Source of the DNA: Pseudodesulfovibrio sediminis
Lineage (GTDB): Bacteria > Desulfobacterota > Desulfovibrionia > Desulfovibrionales > Desulfovibrionaceae
Length of the DNA stretch: 64,000 nt
Assembly: GCF_020886695.1 (NCBI RefSeq)
Contig: NZ_AP024485.1
Span: 3,663,001 to 3,727,000, forward strand
Reading direction: 5' to 3'
This document shows positions 33,476 through 48,299 of the stretch, piece by piece. The notes beneath the pieces were generated by a model, which saw only the letters and a list, made by a program, of their open reading frames with translations, made no database searches and was not told the origin of the DNA. How positions within the stretch are numbered: position 1 is the first letter of the stretch; each line of letters opens with the position of its first letter. A program made the position numbers and the translations under genes.

Positions 33476-33539
33476 TATTTTTTCGAATCACGCTGTAGGA
33501 GGCAGGTCCAAGAGACCGCTGATGGACTACAAGGAGTGA

Positions 33540-33615
33540 GCGGGAATAGCTCAATTGGTAGAGCATCAGCCTTCCAAGCTGAGGGTTGCGGGTTCGAGTC
33601 CCGTTTCCCGCTCCA
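33540..33615 (+). tRNA. tRNA-Gly (anticodon TCC)
   Basis: Acceptor GCGGGAA pairs with TTCCCGC; anticodon loop CTTCCAA gives TCC; CCA is encoded. The Thr-Tyr-Gly-tuf order resembles the enterobacterial tufB unit without its fourth tRNA. Confidence 0.97.
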
Positions 33616-33714
33616 CTAAAATCTCTCCATCCATCTACATTATAATACAGCGAGATTTTGTCTCACGTAGCTCGACAGTATGCGAAAATTCCTATAAGGG
33701 GATGAGTTCACTGA

Positions 33715-33749
33715 CCGATGCGAAGCGTGAGCTTCATCGGCGAGTTTTT
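33715..33749 (+). terminator. Terminator-like hairpin in the tuf leader
   Basis: CCGATG/CATCGG with inner AAGC/GCTT, followed by TTTTT, about 70 bases before the EF-Tu start codon. It could terminate the tRNA transcript or attenuate tuf. I see no strong promoter between it and tuf. Confidence 0.55.
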
Positions 33750-33821
33750 ATTGTTAGATTTGTTAACAAGTATTTAGAAATAGAAACCTACACAACTTTA
33801 TTGATTTAGGGGGTAAATGAA

Positions 33822-35015
33822 ATGGGTAAAGCTAAATTTGAACGTAGCAAGCCTCACGTAAACATTGGTACCATCGGTCACATTGACCATGGTAAAACCA
33901 CTCTGACTGCAGCTATCACCAAGCTGGCCGCCATGGCTGGTAACGGTGAGTTCATCGCTTTCGACGAAATCGATAAGGCTCCTGAAGAGAAAGAGCGCGG
34001 CATCACCATTGCTACCGCTCACGTTGAGTACGAGACCGAGAACCGCCACTACGCACACGTAGACTGCCCCGGTCACGCTGACTACATTAAGAACATGATC
34101 ACTGGTGCTGCCCAGATGGACGGCGCTATCCTCGTCTGCGCCGCCACTGACGGTCCCATGCCCCAGACTCGTGAGCACATCCTGCTCGCTCGTCAGGTTG
34201 GTGTCCCCGCCATGGTCGTCTTCATGAACAAGTGCGACATGGTCGATGACGAAGAGCTCCTCGAGCTGGTCGAAATGGAAGTTCGCGAACTTCTCGACAA
34301 ATACGAATTCCCCGGCGACGACATTCCGGTCATTCAGGGTTCCGCTCTGAAGGCTCTCGAATGCGAATCCGCTGATGATGAAGCTGCAAAGCCCATCTTC
34401 GAGCTGCTGGCTGCTTGTGACTCCTACATCCCCGAGCCCGAGCGCGACATCGACATGCCTTTCCTCATGCCTGTTGAGGACGTTTTCTCCATCTCCGGTC
34501 GTGGTACCGTTATCACCGGTCGTGTTGAGCGCGGTGTCATCAAGGTTGGTGAAGAAATCGAAATCGTCGGCATCAAGGACACCATCAAGACCACTTGTAC
34601 TGGTGTTGAGATGTTCCGCAAGCTGCTCGACCAGGGCCAGGCTGGTGACAACGTCGGTCTGCTGATTCGTGGCGTCAAGCGCGAAGAAGTTGAGCGCGGT
34701 CAGGTTGCTGCAAAGCCCGGTTCCATCAACCCGCACACCAAGTTCAAGGCTGAGGTCTACGTCCTCTCCAAAGACGAAGGTGGACGTCACACCCCGTTCT
34801 TCACCGGCTACCGCCCGCAGTTCTACTTCCGTACAACTGATATCACCGGTGTCGTCACTCTGGACGACGGTGTCGAGATGGTCATGCCCGGCGACAACGC
34901 CACTTTCAACGTCGAGATGATTCACCCCATCGCCATGGAAGTCGGTCTGCGCTTCGCTATTCGCGAAGGTGGCCGTACCGTCGGTGCCGGTGTTGTCACC
35001 GAGATCGTGGAGTAA
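33822..35015 (+). CDS. tuf: Translation elongation factor Tu
   Basis: EF-Tu brings aminoacyl-tRNA to the ribosome as a GTP complex. G1 GHIDHGKT (19-26), the switch [10 protein letters not shown] and NKCDM guanine motif are all present, and the protein has the usual 397 residues with three domains. AGGGGG precedes the ATG. Codon choice is strongly biased to C- or T-ending codons, as in a highly expressed gene. This is the only tuf in the window; none lies between fusA and rpsJ. Confidence 0.98.
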   Translation: MGKAKFERSKPHVNIGTIGHIDHGKTTLTAAITKLAAMAGNGEFIAFDEIDKAPEEKERGITIATAHVEYETENRHYAHVDCPGHADYIKNMITGAAQMDGAILVCAATDGPMPQTREHILLARQVGVPAMVVFMNKCDMVDDEELLELVEMEVRELLDKYEFPGDDIPVIQGSALKALECESADDEAAKPIFELLAACDSYIPEPERDIDMPFLMPVEDVFSISGRGTVITGRVERGVIKVGEEIEIVGIKDTIKTTCTGVEMFRKLLDQGQAGDNVGLLIRGVKREEVERGQVAAKPGSINPHTKFKAEVYVLSKDEGGRHTPFFTGYRPQFYFRTTDITGVVTLDDGVEMVMPGDNATFNVEMIHPIAMEVGLRFAIREGGRTVGAGVVTEIVE

Positions 35016-35017
35016 TC

Positions 35018-35167
35018 ATGCGAATCAATATTCAACTGCAGTGCACTGAGTGCAAGCGTAAGAACTACGCTACGCAGAAGAACAAGAAGAATACTACCGG
35101 ACGTCTGGAAGTGAAGAAGTATTGTCCCTGGGACAAGAAACACACTGTCCATAAAGAGTCTAAGTAG
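35018..35167 (+). CDS. rpmG: Ribosomal protein L33
   Basis: 49 residues beginning [17 protein letters not shown]. The first zinc knuckle CxxC (9-12) is kept, but the second is reduced to YCPWDKK (only C36), so this is a partly degraded C+ form. It follows tuf by two bases and precedes tRNA-Trp. Confidence 0.93.
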   Translation: MRINIQLQCTECKRKNYATQKNKKNTTGRLEVKKYCPWDKKHTVHKESK

Positions 35168-35179
35168 TTTCGATAGAGC

Positions 35180-35256
35180 AGGGGTATAGTTCCAACGGCT
35201 AGAACGCCGGTCTCCAAAACCGGATGTTGGGGGTTCGAATCCCTCTACCCCTGCCA
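35180..35256 (+). tRNA. tRNA-Trp (anticodon CCA)
   Basis: Acceptor AGGGGTA pairs with TACCCCT; anticodon loop CTCCAAA gives CCA; CCA end is encoded. Placement between rpmG and secE is common in bacteria. Confidence 0.97.
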
Positions 35257-35276
35257 ACTAAGTCTTTGATAGCGAC

Positions 35277-35304
35277 GCGGGGCCTTGCGTAAGCAGGGCC
35301 CCGC
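35277..35304 (+). terminator. GC-rich hairpin after tRNA-Trp
   Basis: GCGGGGCC pairs with GGCCCCGC. It lacks a T-run, so it may be a processing site or partial terminator before secE. Confidence 0.45.
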
Positions 35305-35333
35305 AACCCGCTCAATAATTTGGGAAAGAGAAT

Positions 35334-35585
35334 ATGGCCAGGAAGAAAAAAAAGAGTGCGGACAAACAGAACGCACAGGTTCAGGCTGCAGGTCTGATGG
35401 GCAAGATCAAAGAGCTCAGACAGTTTTTTGATGAGTCCTTTATCGAGATCAAGAAAGTGGTCTGGCCTACCAAGAAGGAAACTATCACCACGTGTGTAGC
35501 CGTGTTGGTCGTCTCTGTGGTTATTGCTCTCTACCTGGGTGTGGTGGACTTCGCTTTTTCTAAAATAGTCGAAGCTATCCTCTAG
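35334..35585 (+). CDS. secE: Protein translocase subunit SecE
   Basis: An 83-residue SecE of the single-helix type: a basic N-terminus, the conserved amphipathic stretch EIKKVVWPTKKET (about 38-50) and one membrane helix (about 52-74). SecE clamps SecY in the SecYEG channel; secY is encoded 24 kb downstream in the spc operon. It is followed by nusG, the usual order. Confidence 0.96.
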   Translation: MARKKKKSADKQNAQVQAAGLMGKIKELRQFFDESFIEIKKVVWPTKKETITTCVAVLVVSVVIALYLGVVDFAFSKIVEAIL

Positions 35586-35618
35586 GCCCAAAGCTACTTG
35601 CAAAGGCTGGAATAATAC

Positions 35619-36176
35619 ATGGATGCCACAATGGAAAACGTTTCGCCTCGCGCACGATGGTACATCGTTCACACCTACTCGGGTTTCGAGCAGCGTGTTG
35701 AGTTGACTGTCCGCGAGATGATGCGCACCGGACAGGACAAGGGCCTCATTGAAGAGGTCGTCATGCCCACCGAGAAGATCGTTGAGATGGTCAAGGGTGA
35801 GCGCAAGACGTCAACCCGCAAGTTCTATCCGGGTTACATCATGATCAAGATGATCTTGACAGATGACTCCTGGCATCTGATCCAATCCATCCCGCGTGTG
35901 ACAGGGTTTGTCGGTGGTAAGAACCGTCCGACCCCCATGCGTGACAGCGAGGCGGAAAATATCCTCAACATGATGGAGAGCCGCCAGGAAAAACCGCGTC
36001 CCAAATTCAACTTTGATCGTGGTGATGAGGTTCGGGTCATTGACGGCCCGTTCAGCGGCTTCAACGGTGTTGTGGAAGAAGTCAATTATGACAAGGGTAA
36101 ACTGAAAGTATCCGTTTCTATCTTTGGACGTCAGACTCCGGTGGAGCTTGATTTTGTTCAGGTAGACAAGGGTTAG
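35619..36176 (+). CDS. nusG: Transcription termination/antitermination protein NusG
   Basis: NusG binds RNA polymerase and links it to Rho and the ribosome. The NGN domain starts with RWYIVHTYSGFEQRV and includes FYPGYIMIKM; the C-terminal KOW domain has GDEVRVIDGPFSGFNGVV. 185 residues is normal. Start MDATMENV is used; a second ATG four codons later is possible. rplK follows after 45 bases. Confidence 0.97.
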   Translation: MDATMENVSPRARWYIVHTYSGFEQRVELTVREMMRTGQDKGLIEEVVMPTEKIVEMVKGERKTSTRKFYPGYIMIKMILTDDSWHLIQSIPRVTGFVGGKNRPTPMRDSEAENILNMMESRQEKPRPKFNFDRGDEVRVIDGPFSGFNGVVEEVNYDKGKLKVSVSIFGRQTPVELDFVQVDKG

Positions 36177-36221
36177 CCCGGATATACTCGCGAACAGCGA
36201 AATTTCTCATCGAGGAATACA

Positions 36222-36647
36222 ATGGCCAAGAAAGAATTAGGAAAGATCAAACTGCAGATTCCCGCAGGCAGTGCAAATCCCTCTCCCCCGGTCGGTCCGG
36301 CTCTGGGTCAGCACGGCGTGAACATCATGGAATTCTGTAAGGCGTTCAACGCCAAGACACAGGACCAGAAAGGCCTGATCATTCCGGTGGTTATCACCGT
36401 ATATGCAGACCGTTCCTTCGATTTCATCACCAAGACTCCTCCTGCTGCAGTGCTGCTGCTTAAAGCCGCCAAGCTGGAGAAGGGTTCCGGTGAACCCAAC
36501 AAGGAAAAAGTCGGCAAGGTCACCAAGGCTCAGATCCAGGAGATCGCCGAACTGAAAATGGTCGATTTGAACGCCAATGATATCGAGAAAGCCATGCTCC
36601 AGATTGCGGGCACCGCTCGTAGCATGGGTATCGAAGTCAAGGGTTAG
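36222..36647 (+). CDS. rplK: Ribosomal protein L11
   Basis: L11 forms the GTPase-associated centre with 23S rRNA. The N-terminal [35 protein letters not shown] type sequence and the C-terminal rRNA-binding GTARSMGI are present; 141 residues is standard. A GAGGAA site precedes the ATG. rplA follows 13 bases on, probably under shared L1 feedback control as in other bacteria. Confidence 0.98.
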   Translation: MAKKELGKIKLQIPAGSANPSPPVGPALGQHGVNIMEFCKAFNAKTQDQKGLIIPVVITVYADRSFDFITKTPPAAVLLLKAAKLEKGSGEPNKEKVGKVTKAQIQEIAELKMVDLNANDIEKAMLQIAGTARSMGIEVKG

Positions 36648-36660
36648 TGAGGAAATACAA

Positions 36661-37368
36661 ATGCCTAAGCATGGAAAAAAATACCGTAACGCAGTCGGTG
36701 ATCGTGATGCCGCCGAGCGTATCGGTGTCGAGGAAGGCGTCAAGGTAGCAGTCGAAAATGCATTCGCAAAGTTCGACGAAACCGTTGATGTCGCTATCAA
36801 CCTCGGTGTTGATCCCAAGTACTCTGACCAGATGATTCGTGGTGCTGTCAGCCTGCCCAATGGGCTTGGCAAAGACGTTCGCGTCGCAGTCTTCTGTAAG
36901 GGCGAAAAGGAAAATGAGGCCAAGGAAGCCGGTGCCGATTTCTACGGTTCCGATGAATTGGTCGAAAAAATTCAGGGTGGCTGGCTTGATTTTGACAAAG
37001 CCGTTGCAACACCTGACATGATGGCTCTGGTCGGTAAGATTGGTCGTGTGCTCGGTCCTCGTGGCCTGATGCCTAACGCCAAGACCGGAACCGTTACCAT
37101 GGACGTGGCCACCGCCGTATCCGAACTCAAGGCCGGTAAGGTCGAGTTCAAGGTCGACAAGGCCGGTGTACTCCACGCTCCCATCGGCAAGGTTTCTTTC
37201 GGCGCTGACAAGCTCCTTGAGAACCTGAGAGCCCTGCTGGACACTGTCATGCGTATGAAGCCTTCCTCTGCGAAGGGTACCTACATGAAAGCACTGGCTG
37301 TTTCGTCCACCATGGGACCTGGTGTCAAAATTGACCCCCTGACTGTCCGGAAATTCCTGGACGTCTAA
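36661..37368 (+). CDS. rplA: Ribosomal protein L1
   Basis: L1 forms the mobile stalk near the E site and is the translational repressor of its own operon in many bacteria. The family motif [14 protein letters not shown] (about 132-145) is visible and the length (235) normal. The ATG giving MPKHGKKYR is chosen; the open frame extends back into rplK but without L1 similarity. Confidence 0.98.
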   Translation: MPKHGKKYRNAVGDRDAAERIGVEEGVKVAVENAFAKFDETVDVAINLGVDPKYSDQMIRGAVSLPNGLGKDVRVAVFCKGEKENEAKEAGADFYGSDELVEKIQGGWLDFDKAVATPDMMALVGKIGRVLGPRGLMPNAKTGTVTMDVATAVSELKAGKVEFKVDKAGVLHAPIGKVSFGADKLLENLRALLDTVMRMKPSSAKGTYMKALAVSSTMGPGVKIDPLTVRKFLDV

Positions 37369-37524
37369 AACATTATTGGAATGCCGGACTCCCTCTGGGG
37401 AGTCCTGTAGATAATCGCACGGAAGGTTGAGTCAGAGACGGTAGGTGAGGGTTGTGACCCTCTTAATATCCTGCTTAGACAACGCTTTGACCTGCTTTCC
37501 GGGCCGAACGACGAGGAGTGGTAG
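37369..37524 (+). promoter_or_regulatory. rplJ leader, probable L10 autoregulatory region
   Basis: A 156-base leader with several stems, including GACTCCC/GGGAGTC near 37385-37405, lies before rplJ. L10-L12 complexes bind such leaders to repress translation in many bacteria. Position and length fit; the specific motif was not verified. Confidence 0.5.
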
Positions 37525-38046
37525 ATGAAAAGGCAAGAAAAAGCCCTGATCATCGAGCAGCTGCACGAAAAAGCTTCGCGCGCTAGCATCGCCGTCGTCA
37601 CCGATTTCAAGGGCCTTTCCGTTGAGGAAATGACCCAGTTGCGCGCCAAGTGCTACGAAGTCGGTGTTGACTACCAAGTCGTCAAGAATACCCTGGCCCG
37701 GTTGGCTCTCAAGGATACCGATCACGGTGAATTGAGCGAACACCTTAAAGAGAACTGCGCTGTTGCGCTTGGGTACGACGATCCCGTCGCCCTTGCCAAG
37801 ACGCTTGCCGAGTTCGACAAGGAGAACAAAAAGTTCTCCATGCGTTACGGCACTCTCGAAGGCCAATTTCTTGACAGCGATGCAGTAAAAGAACTCTCCA
37901 AGATGCCCAGCAAGCCTGAGCTTCTGAGTTCCGTACTCGGCACAATGCAAGCCGTACCGCGTAATTTCGTGTGTCTGTTCGCAAACATCGAACGCAAATT
38001 CCTGTATGCCTTGACTGCGATCAAGGATCAGAAAGAAGCTGCGTAA
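37525..38046 (+). CDS. rplJ: Ribosomal protein L10
   Basis: L10 anchors the L7/L12 stalk dimers to the large subunit. The protein begins MKRQEKALIIEQL and includes the conserved VVTDFKGLSVEEMTQLR and YQVVKNTLARLA; its C-terminal helix binds L7/L12. 173 residues is normal. GAGGAG precedes the ATG, and rplL follows after 39 bases. Confidence 0.97.
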   Translation: MKRQEKALIIEQLHEKASRASIAVVTDFKGLSVEEMTQLRAKCYEVGVDYQVVKNTLARLALKDTDHGELSEHLKENCAVALGYDDPVALAKTLAEFDKENKKFSMRYGTLEGQFLDSDAVKELSKMPSKPELLSSVLGTMQAVPRNFVCLFANIERKFLYALTAIKDQKEAA

Positions 38047-38085
38047 ACTAGGTTCAAAGCGAATCAATTTTTAAGGAGATTTACA

Positions 38086-38472
38086 ATGGCTGATATTACC
38101 AAAGAACAGGTCGTCGAGTTCATCGGCGCCATGACCGTCCTGGAACTGTCCGAATTCATCAAAGAACTCGAAGACGTCTTCGGCGTCGAGGCTGCTGCTC
38201 CTGCCGCAGCTGTCGTTGCAGCTCCCGCTGCTGGCGGTGACGCTGGTGGTGCTGATGAGCAGACCGAATTCAACGTTGTTCTGGCCGGCGCAGGTGGCAA
38301 CAAAATTGCTGTCATCAAAGCTGTCCGCGCTATCACCGGCCTGGGCCTGAAAGAAGCCAAGGCTATCGTTGATGAAGCTCCCAAGGCTATCAAGGAAGGC
38401 GTTTCCAAGGAAGAAGCTGATGAAGCCGCCAAGCAGCTTCAGGAAGCCGGCGCCGAAGTTGAAGTTAAGTAA
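38086..38472 (+). CDS. rplL: Ribosomal protein L7/L12
   Basis: The 128-residue stalk protein has the N-terminal dimerisation region, an Ala/Gly hinge (about 43-60) and the C-terminal factor-binding domain ending in the usual [16 protein letters not shown] tail ([11 protein letters not shown]). It recruits translational GTPases. AAGGAG precedes the ATG. Codon bias is extreme, as expected of an abundant protein. Confidence 0.98.
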   Translation: MADITKEQVVEFIGAMTVLELSEFIKELEDVFGVEAAAPAAAVVAAPAAGGDAGGADEQTEFNVVLAGAGGNKIAVIKAVRAITGLGLKEAKAIVDEAPKAIKEGVSKEEADEAAKQLQEAGAEVEVK

Positions 38473-38494
38473 CTTCAGCTACTTAAGCTAACAA

Positions 38495-38540
38495 AGCAAA
38501 GAGCGCTCGCCCTTGTAATAAGGGCGTTGCGCTCTTTGCT
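38495..38540 (+). terminator. Strong hairpin between rplL and rpoB (attenuator or processing site)
   Basis: A perfect 12-pair outer stem (AGCAAAGAGCGC with GCGCTCTTTGCT) plus an inner CGCCCTT/AAGGGCG stem, without a T-run. In other bacteria a partial terminator at this point lowers rpoBC expression relative to ribosomal proteins. Confidence 0.7.
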
Positions 38541-38764
38541 CTGTATGTATATATACTAGAGTAATCATCGTTCGATTACTGGGTTAATTCGCTGTAAGAT
38601 ATACGTCTGCTCCTCGTCGGTTTGCCGGGGTTTTGGTTCCGGCTACAGCATATCTACCCTATTTCCCGCACCGACCGTTTTCTTCGGTCGATGCGCCCGA
38701 CAGAGGGTAAGGGCTCCCCAAGGCCCCGCGCCCCAACCATCAACCGCTCATGCATGAGGGTACA
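38541..38764 (+). promoter_or_regulatory. Leader of rpoB
   Basis: About 220 bases of untranslated sequence with further stem-forming stretches (for example GACCG/CGGTC near 38675-38690). I see no clear promoter in it and no gene. Confidence 0.35.
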
Positions 38765-41700
38765 ATGGGTCAACTGAGAAAAAAATTCGGCAAAATCGTC
38801 AACACGCTTCCGATTCCACACCTGCTGGAACTCCAGGTGGATTCGTACAATCGTTTCCTCCAGGTGGACACTCCTCCGGCCAGTCGTGGTGACTTCGGTC
38901 TCGAAGGCGTGTTTCGGTCCGTGTTTCCCATTGAAGATTTCAACAAGACCGCAAGCCTTGATTTCGTATCTTATGAAATCGGCGAACCAAAATACGACGT
39001 CGATGAGTGCATCTCGAAAGGCCTGACCTACGAGACACCCATCCGTATCACCGTCCGTCTCGTAGTTTTTGACGTGGATGAAGAGACTGGCAACCGTACG
39101 ATTCGCGATATCAAGGAACAGGACATTTATTTCGGTACACTTCCGCTGATGACGGAAAAGGGAACATATGTCATCAACGGCACCGAACGTGTCATTGTCA
39201 ACCAACTCCAACGCTCCCCCGGTATCATCTTCGAGCATGATTCCGGTAAGTCCCATTCCAGCCGCAAGGTGCTTTATTCAAGTCGCATTATTCCCATGCG
39301 CGGCTCCTGGCTGGACTTCGACTTCGACCACAAGGACATCCTCTACGTGCGCATTGACCGCCGTAGAAAGATGCCGGTCACCATCCTGCTGAAAGCCATG
39401 GGACTGTCTCGTACTGACATTCTCGATTACTTCTACGACATTGAATCCTACACCATTTTGAAAACAAAGGTGCAGCGGAAGGTCGTGGCAGAGCAGTACA
39501 GGAAGGAACTTGCTTTCGCCAATATCAAGATCGGTGACAAGGTCACGGTCAAGAAGGGCGAGAACATCACCAAGGGTGCCTGGAAGAAGCTCGTCAGGAA
39601 CGAGGTCAAGAATATTGAGGTCGATCCGGCTTCGCTGCTCGGCCTTTTCCTGGCCAAGGATATTGTGGACAAGCAGGGTGAGGTTATCGCCGAAGCTGCT
39701 GAAGAGGTTACTGCAGATCTTCTCGAAAATCTGCGTCTTCATCAGATCAAGGATCTGGAAGTGCTGCATACCCGCGGCATGGACGTTTCCGATGCGCTCC
39801 GCAATACGTTGCTTCTTGACAAGACCACAGACCTGGAAACAGCGCAGATCGAGATTTATCGTCGCCTGCGTCCCAGCTCTCCGCCCACGCCCGAGATCGC
39901 GTCCAACTTCTTCGAGAATTTGTTCCGGTCTTCCGATTACTACGATCTGTCCAGCGTGGGTCGCTACAAACTTAACTCTCGTCTGAATCAGGACGTGGAC
40001 CTGAATACGCGCACCTTGACCAACGAAGATATCCTTCTTGCGGTCAAGGAACTGATGCGACTCAAGGATTCCCACGGTCCTGCCGATGATATCGACCACT
40101 TGGGCAACCGTCGTGTGCGCCCGGTGGGTGAGCTGGTGGAAAACCAGTACCGCATCGGCCTCGTCCGCATGGAACGCGCGATCAAGGAGCGCATGTCCCT
40201 GCAGGAAGTCGCCACCCTGATGCCTCATGACCTGATCAACCCCAAACCGGTTGCCGCTGTCCTGAAGGAGTTCTTCGGAACTTCCCAGCTCAGCCAGTTC
40301 ATGGACCAGACCAACCCGCTCTCTGAAGTCACGCACAAACGCCGTCTGTCCGCTCTCGGACCCGGTGGCCTGACTCGTGAACGTGCTGGTTTTGAGGTGC
40401 GCGATGTGCACACCTCTCACTACGGTCGTATTTGTCCTATTGAGACTCCTGAAGGACCGAACATCGGTCTGATCGTCTCGCTGACCACCTATGCCAAGGT
40501 CAACGATTACGGTTTCATTGAAACACCGTATCGCATGGTCAAGGACAAGCAGACCACTGATGAAATCTACTACATGGACGCTTCCAAGGAAGCCAAGGAA
40601 GTGGTGGCGCAGGCCAATGCTCCCCTGGATGCCAAGGGCGTGTTCGTGAATCCGCGTGTCAATGCGCGTCTTGCCGGTGATGTTCAGCTGACCGCAGCCG
40701 AAGATATCACCTGTATGGATATCAGCCCCAGCCAGACGGTTTCCATCTCGGCTGCACTGATTCCCTTCCTGGAGCACGATGACGCCAACCGTGCGTTGAT
40801 GGGCTCCAACATGATGCGTCAGGCCGTGCCTTTGCTGCAGGCCGAAGAACCCCTTGTCGGTACTGACATGGAAGGCCCGGTCGCTCGCGACTCTGGCGCT
40901 TGCGTGCTTGCGGAAGAAGACGGTGTCGTGCACTTTGTCGATGCCGAGCGCATCATTATCAACTATGATAATGGTATCTATTCCACTTCCGGTGGTGCCA
41001 AGCACTACGAACTGCAGAAGTGGCATAAGTCCAACCAGAACTCCTGCTTCGGCCAGACGCCTCGCGTGCAGGTCGGTCAGCGTGTCCAGAAGGGCGCGGT
41101 TCTGGCAGACGGTCCCGGCATTGACCATGGCGAGCTCGCTCTCGGTAAGAACCTGCTCGTGGCGTTCATGCCCTGGTGCGGATTCAACTTTGAGGACTCC
41201 ATCCTCATCTCTGAACGCATGGTCAAGGAAGACGTGTTCACCTCGATTCATATTGAGGAATTCGAACTGGTCGCCCGAGACACCAAGCTCGGACCCGAAG
41301 AAGTGACCCGCGATATCTCCAACGTCTCCGAAGAAATGCTTCGGAACCTGGATGAATGCGGTATTATCCGTATCGGTGCCCGTATCAAGCCCGATGATAT
41401 CATGGTCGGTAAGATCACGCCCAAGGGCGAGACACAGCTGACTCCTGAAGAGAAGCTCCTTCGTGCCATCTTTGGTGATAAGGCGCGCGATGTGAAGAAC
41501 ACCTCCCTGAAGGTGCCGCCGGGAATTTCCGGTACCATCGTTGACGTCAAGGTCTTCAACCGTCGTTCCGGCGACAAGGATGACCGCACCAAATCCATTG
41601 AGGACAACGAGCTTGCAGCATTCGACGTCAAGGAAATGAAGCATATTGCTGCCTTGACCGACGCTGTCCGCGATAAGATCTGGAGCTACGCCGAAGGCGC

Positions 41701-42892
41701 CAAGCTCAAGAAAGATCTTGTCGGCTCCAAGAAGATCAAACTTGGTGCCACCGGAGAAGTCGTCGAACGTGAAGCCATTGACGGCATGCCCGTCAAGAAG
41801 CTTATCGGTGTCTTTGACAAGGAAATCAATGATCAGATCAAGCTGACTGTTGCCGATTACGAGCAGCAGATCGCTTTTATTAAGAATATATATGACGTCA
41901 AGCGCGAGAAAGTCACTGAAGGTGACGATCTGCCTCCGGGCGTCATCAAGATGGTCAAGGTCTACGTCGCCGTGAAGCGTAAGCTTTCCGTGGGCGATAA
42001 GATGGCTGGCCGTCACGGTAACAAGGGTGTTGTGTCCTGTATCCTTCCGGAAGAGGACATGCCGTTCTTTGACGATGGTACTCCCATGGACATTGTCCTT
42101 AACCCGCTTGGCGTTCCCTCCCGTATGAATATCGGGCAGATCATGGAAACGCACCTGGGTATGGCAGGGCGTAAGCTCGGTCAGCAGGTCACTGCCATGA
42201 TGGAAGAGTCCGGTAACGCACTCAAGGATATCCGCGAGTCCGTGAAAGACATTCTGGATACGCCCGACATGTACGAACTCATTGACACAATGAGTGATGA
42301 AGAGTTCGTCAACGCGCTCAAGAAGCTCAAGAATGGTATCGTCGCCAAGACTCCGGTCTTTGACGGAGCCAATGAAGATGGCATCTGGGGTTGGCTCGAA
42401 AAGGCCGGTCTCGCTTCAGACGGTAAGTTTATTCTTTATGATGGACGTACCGGTGAGCCGTTCCATAGTCGCGTTACCGTGGGTATTATGTACATCCTCA
42501 AACTGCATCACCTCGTTGATGAGAAGATTCACGCCCGTTCCACGGGCCCGTACTCGCTTGTCACGCAGCAGCCTCTGGGTGGTAAAGCTCAGTTTGGTGG
42601 TCAGCGTCTTGGTGAAATGGAAGTCTGGGCCCTTGAGGCCTACGGCGCCGCCTATCTTCTGCAGGAATTCCTCACCGTCAAATCTGACGATGTGCAGGGT
42701 CGTGTGAAGATGTACGAGAAGATCGTCAAGGGCGACAACTTCCTGGAAGCCGGTTTGCCGGAATCCTTCAACGTTCTGGTCAAGGAACTCATGTCGCTGG
42801 GTCTGGATGTGACCCTGCACTACGAGGATCGGAAGCGTCCTGCATCGCAGGCTCCCGCTTTCCCCGCAGCGCCCAAGCCGCTGGTGGACTAA
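38765..42892 (+). CDS. rpoB: DNA-directed RNA polymerase beta subunit
   Basis: The beta subunit forms one jaw and part of the catalytic centre of RNA polymerase. Motifs such as the rifampicin-region sequence around [39 protein letters not shown] (nucleotides near 40291-40413), and the C-terminal [23 protein letters not shown] are present. I choose the ATG at 38765, preceded by GAGGG, over the ATG at 38750 because the site fits and the family begins with a similar sequence; this gives 1375 residues. rpoC follows 83 bases on. Confidence 0.97.
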   Translation: MGQLRKKFGKIVNTLPIPHLLELQVDSYNRFLQVDTPPASRGDFGLEGVFRSVFPIEDFNKTASLDFVSYEIGEPKYDVDECISKGLTYETPIRITVRLVVFDVDEETGNRTIRDIKEQDIYFGTLPLMTEKGTYVINGTERVIVNQLQRSPGIIFEHDSGKSHSSRKVLYSSRIIPMRGSWLDFDFDHKDILYVRIDRRRKMPVTILLKAMGLSRTDILDYFYDIESYTILKTKVQRKVVAEQYRKELAFANIKIGDKVTVKKGENITKGAWKKLVRNEVKNIEVDPASLLGLFLAKDIVDKQGEVIAEAAEEVTADLLENLRLHQIKDLEVLHTRGMDVSDALRNTLLLDKTTDLETAQIEIYRRLRPSSPPTPEIASNFFENLFRSSDYYDLSSVGRYKLNSRLNQDVDLNTRTLTNEDILLAVKELMRLKDSHGPADDIDHLGNRRVRPVGELVENQYRIGLVRMERAIKERMSLQEVATLMPHDLINPKPVAAVLKEFFGTSQLSQFMDQTNPLSEVTHKRRLSALGPGGLTRERAGFEVRDVHTSHYGRICPIETPEGPNIGLIVSLTTYAKVNDYGFIETPYRMVKDKQTTDEIYYMDASKEAKEVVAQANAPLDAKGVFVNPRVNARLAGDVQLTAAEDITCMDISPSQTVSISAALIPFLEHDDANRALMGSNMMRQAVPLLQAEEPLVGTDMEGPVARDSGACVLAEEDGVVHFVDAERIIINYDNGIYSTSGGAKHYELQKWHKSNQNSCFGQTPRVQVGQRVQKGAVLADGPGIDHGELALGKNLLVAFMPWCGFNFEDSILISERMVKEDVFTSIHIEEFELVARDTKLGPEEVTRDISNVSEEMLRNLDECGIIRIGARIKPDDIMVGKITPKGETQLTPEEKLLRAIFGDKARDVKNTSLKVPPGISGTIVDVKVFNRRSGDKDDRTKSIEDNELAAFDVKEMKHIAALTDAVRDKIWSYAEGAKLKKDLVGSKKIKLGATGEVVEREAIDGMPVKKLIGVFDKEINDQIKLTVADYEQQIAFIKNIYDVKREKVTEGDDLPPGVIKMVKVYVAVKRKLSVGDKMAGRHGNKGVVSCILPEEDMPFFDDGTPMDIVLNPLGVPSRMNIGQIMETHLGMAGRKLGQQVTAMMEESGNALKDIRESVKDILDTPDMYELIDTMSDEEFVNALKKLKNGIVAKTPVFDGANEDGIWGWLEKAGLASDGKFILYDGRTGEPFHSRVTVGIMYILKLHHLVDEKIHARSTGPYSLVTQQPLGGKAQFGGQRLGEMEVWALEAYGAAYLLQEFLTVKSDDVQGRVKMYEKIVKGDNFLEAGLPESFNVLVKELMSLGLDVTLHYEDRKRPASQAPAFPAAPKPLVD

Positions 42893-42916
42893 GGCCGGAC
42901 TGTTACAAGGTAATAT

Positions 42917-42944
42917 GCTTGGCCGGTCGAATGGCCGGCCAAGC
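42917..42944 (+). other. Hairpin between rpoB and rpoC
   Basis: GCTTGGCCGG pairs exactly with CCGGCCAAGC. There is no T-run, so it is more likely an mRNA processing or stability element than a terminator. Confidence 0.6.
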
Positions 42945-42975
42945 TTGAGATAACTTTTTACGATAGGGGATATCC

Positions 42976-47130
<4,155 letters not shown>

Positions 47131-47174
47131 TTGCTTAAGATTATAACTCTCCTCGGAGAGTAAATAACTGATTG

Positions 47175-47210
47175 AAAAGATTGGAGAGGCATGGCCTCTC
47201 CAATCTTTTT
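47175..47210 (+). terminator. Intrinsic terminator after rpoC
   Basis: AAAAGATTGGAGAGGC and GCCTCTCCAATCTTTTT form a long perfect stem around ATG, ending in T-run. It closes the rpoBC unit. Confidence 0.93.
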
Positions 47211-47255
47211 GGACCACAGAGGCTAAACTGAGTGTCCATTGACCGACGAAATCAC

Positions 47256-47284
47256 TTGACAACGTCGCTCTTTGTGGATTACTT
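47256..47284 (+). promoter_or_regulatory. Probable promoter of the rpsL-rpsG-fusA operon
   Basis: TTGACA and TTACTT, 17 bases apart, about 60 bases before rpsL and just after the rpoC terminator. The -35 box is perfect, the -10 weak. Confidence 0.5.
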
Positions 47285-47345
47285 GCGGTCCTCTTTGCGC
47301 AATTTTTGCGCGTGGGTAATCTATTAACTAATGATTGGAGGATGA

Positions 47346-47717
47346 ATGCCCACCATTAACCAGCTGATCCGTAAAGGCCGCCTGGCGCAGCCCAAACGGA
47401 AGAAGACCCCGGCCCTGATGGAATGCCCTCAGCGTCGTGGTGTTTGCACCAGGGTTTACACCACCACCCCTAAGAAGCCGAACTCCGCGCTTCGTAAGGT
47501 TGCTCGTGTTCGCCTGACCAACGGCATGGAAGTCACCGCTTATATCGGTGGTGAAGGCCATAACCTGCAGGAACACTCCGTGGTTCTGATCCGTGGCGGT
47601 CGTGTAAAAGACCTTCCCGGTGTCCGTTACCACATCGTTCGCGGTACTCTCGATACCTCTGGTGTTGATGATCGTCGCCGTGGTCGTTCCAAGTACGGCA
47701 CCAAGCGCCCGAAATAG
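47346..47717 (+). CDS. rpsL: Ribosomal protein S12
   Basis: S12 sits at the decoding centre. [29 protein letters not shown] (streptomycin region with K43-type lysine in KKPNSA) and [13 protein letters not shown] are present; 123 residues is standard. The lysine positions at which streptomycin resistance arises look wild type. TGGAGG precedes the ATG. Confidence 0.98.
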   Translation: MPTINQLIRKGRLAQPKRKKTPALMECPQRRGVCTRVYTTTPKKPNSALRKVARVRLTNGMEVTAYIGGEGHNLQEHSVVLIRGGRVKDLPGVRYHIVRGTLDTSGVDDRRRGRSKYGTKRPK

Positions 47718-47813
47718 GTTAGAGCTTTTTCGTAATGCCCGGGTAGGGACGACAAAGTAGGGCGGAGGCTGCCCGAAATAATGTCCACCCGGATGAAATT
47801 CAAGGAGAAAAAA

Positions 47814-48284
47814 ATGCCTCGTAAAGGTCCTGTCCAAAAGAGACAGATCCTGCCGGATCCAGTATACGGCAGCAAACTGATCACTCGCTTCATCAACCGT
47901 CTTATGTTGGACGGTAAGAAGTCAACTGCTGAAAGAATTTTCTACCAGGCTATCGAAACCCTGGCTGCCAAGACAAACGAAGAGCCTTTGAAGGCCTTTG
48001 AAAAGTGCCTGGACAACATCCGTCCGGCCTTGGAAGTCAAGTCCCGCCGTGTCGGTGGTGCGACCTACCAGGTTCCTCTGGAAGTTCGTCCTGACCGTCA
48101 GACCGCTCTGGCCATTCGCTGGCTGATCGGCTACGCACGCGGTCGTGGTGAGAAGGGCATGGTTGCCCGTTTGTCCGGCGAACTTCTGGACGCATTCAAT
48201 AACCGTGGCGGCGCCGTTAAAAAGCGCGAAGACACCCACAAGATGGCAGAAGCTAACAAAGCTTTTGCTCACTACCGCTGGTAG
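47814..48284 (+). CDS. rpsG: Ribosomal protein S7
   Basis: S7 starts assembly of the 30S head and contacts tRNA at the E site. [16 protein letters not shown], the family start, is at the ATG preceded by AAGGAG; the frame is open 11 codons further upstream but without S7 similarity. 156 residues, ending with AFAHYRW, is normal. Confidence 0.97.
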   Translation: MPRKGPVQKRQILPDPVYGSKLITRFINRLMLDGKKSTAERIFYQAIETLAAKTNEEPLKAFEKCLDNIRPALEVKSRRVGGATYQVPLEVRPDRQTALAIRWLIGYARGRGEKGMVARLSGELLDAFNNRGGAVKKREDTHKMAEANKAFAHYRW

Positions 48285-48299
48285 TCACGGAGAAACGAA

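Noticed and set aside
37385..37405. GACTCCC/GGGAGTC stem after rplA considered as a terminator
   Set aside because: It has no T-run and lies in the leader position expected for L10 autoregulation, so it is reported as part of the leader.
39278..42154. 958-codon open frame antisense to rpoB
   Set aside because: It mirrors rpoB; strong codon bias removes antisense stops. Its translation resembles no family, and it has no start region of its own.
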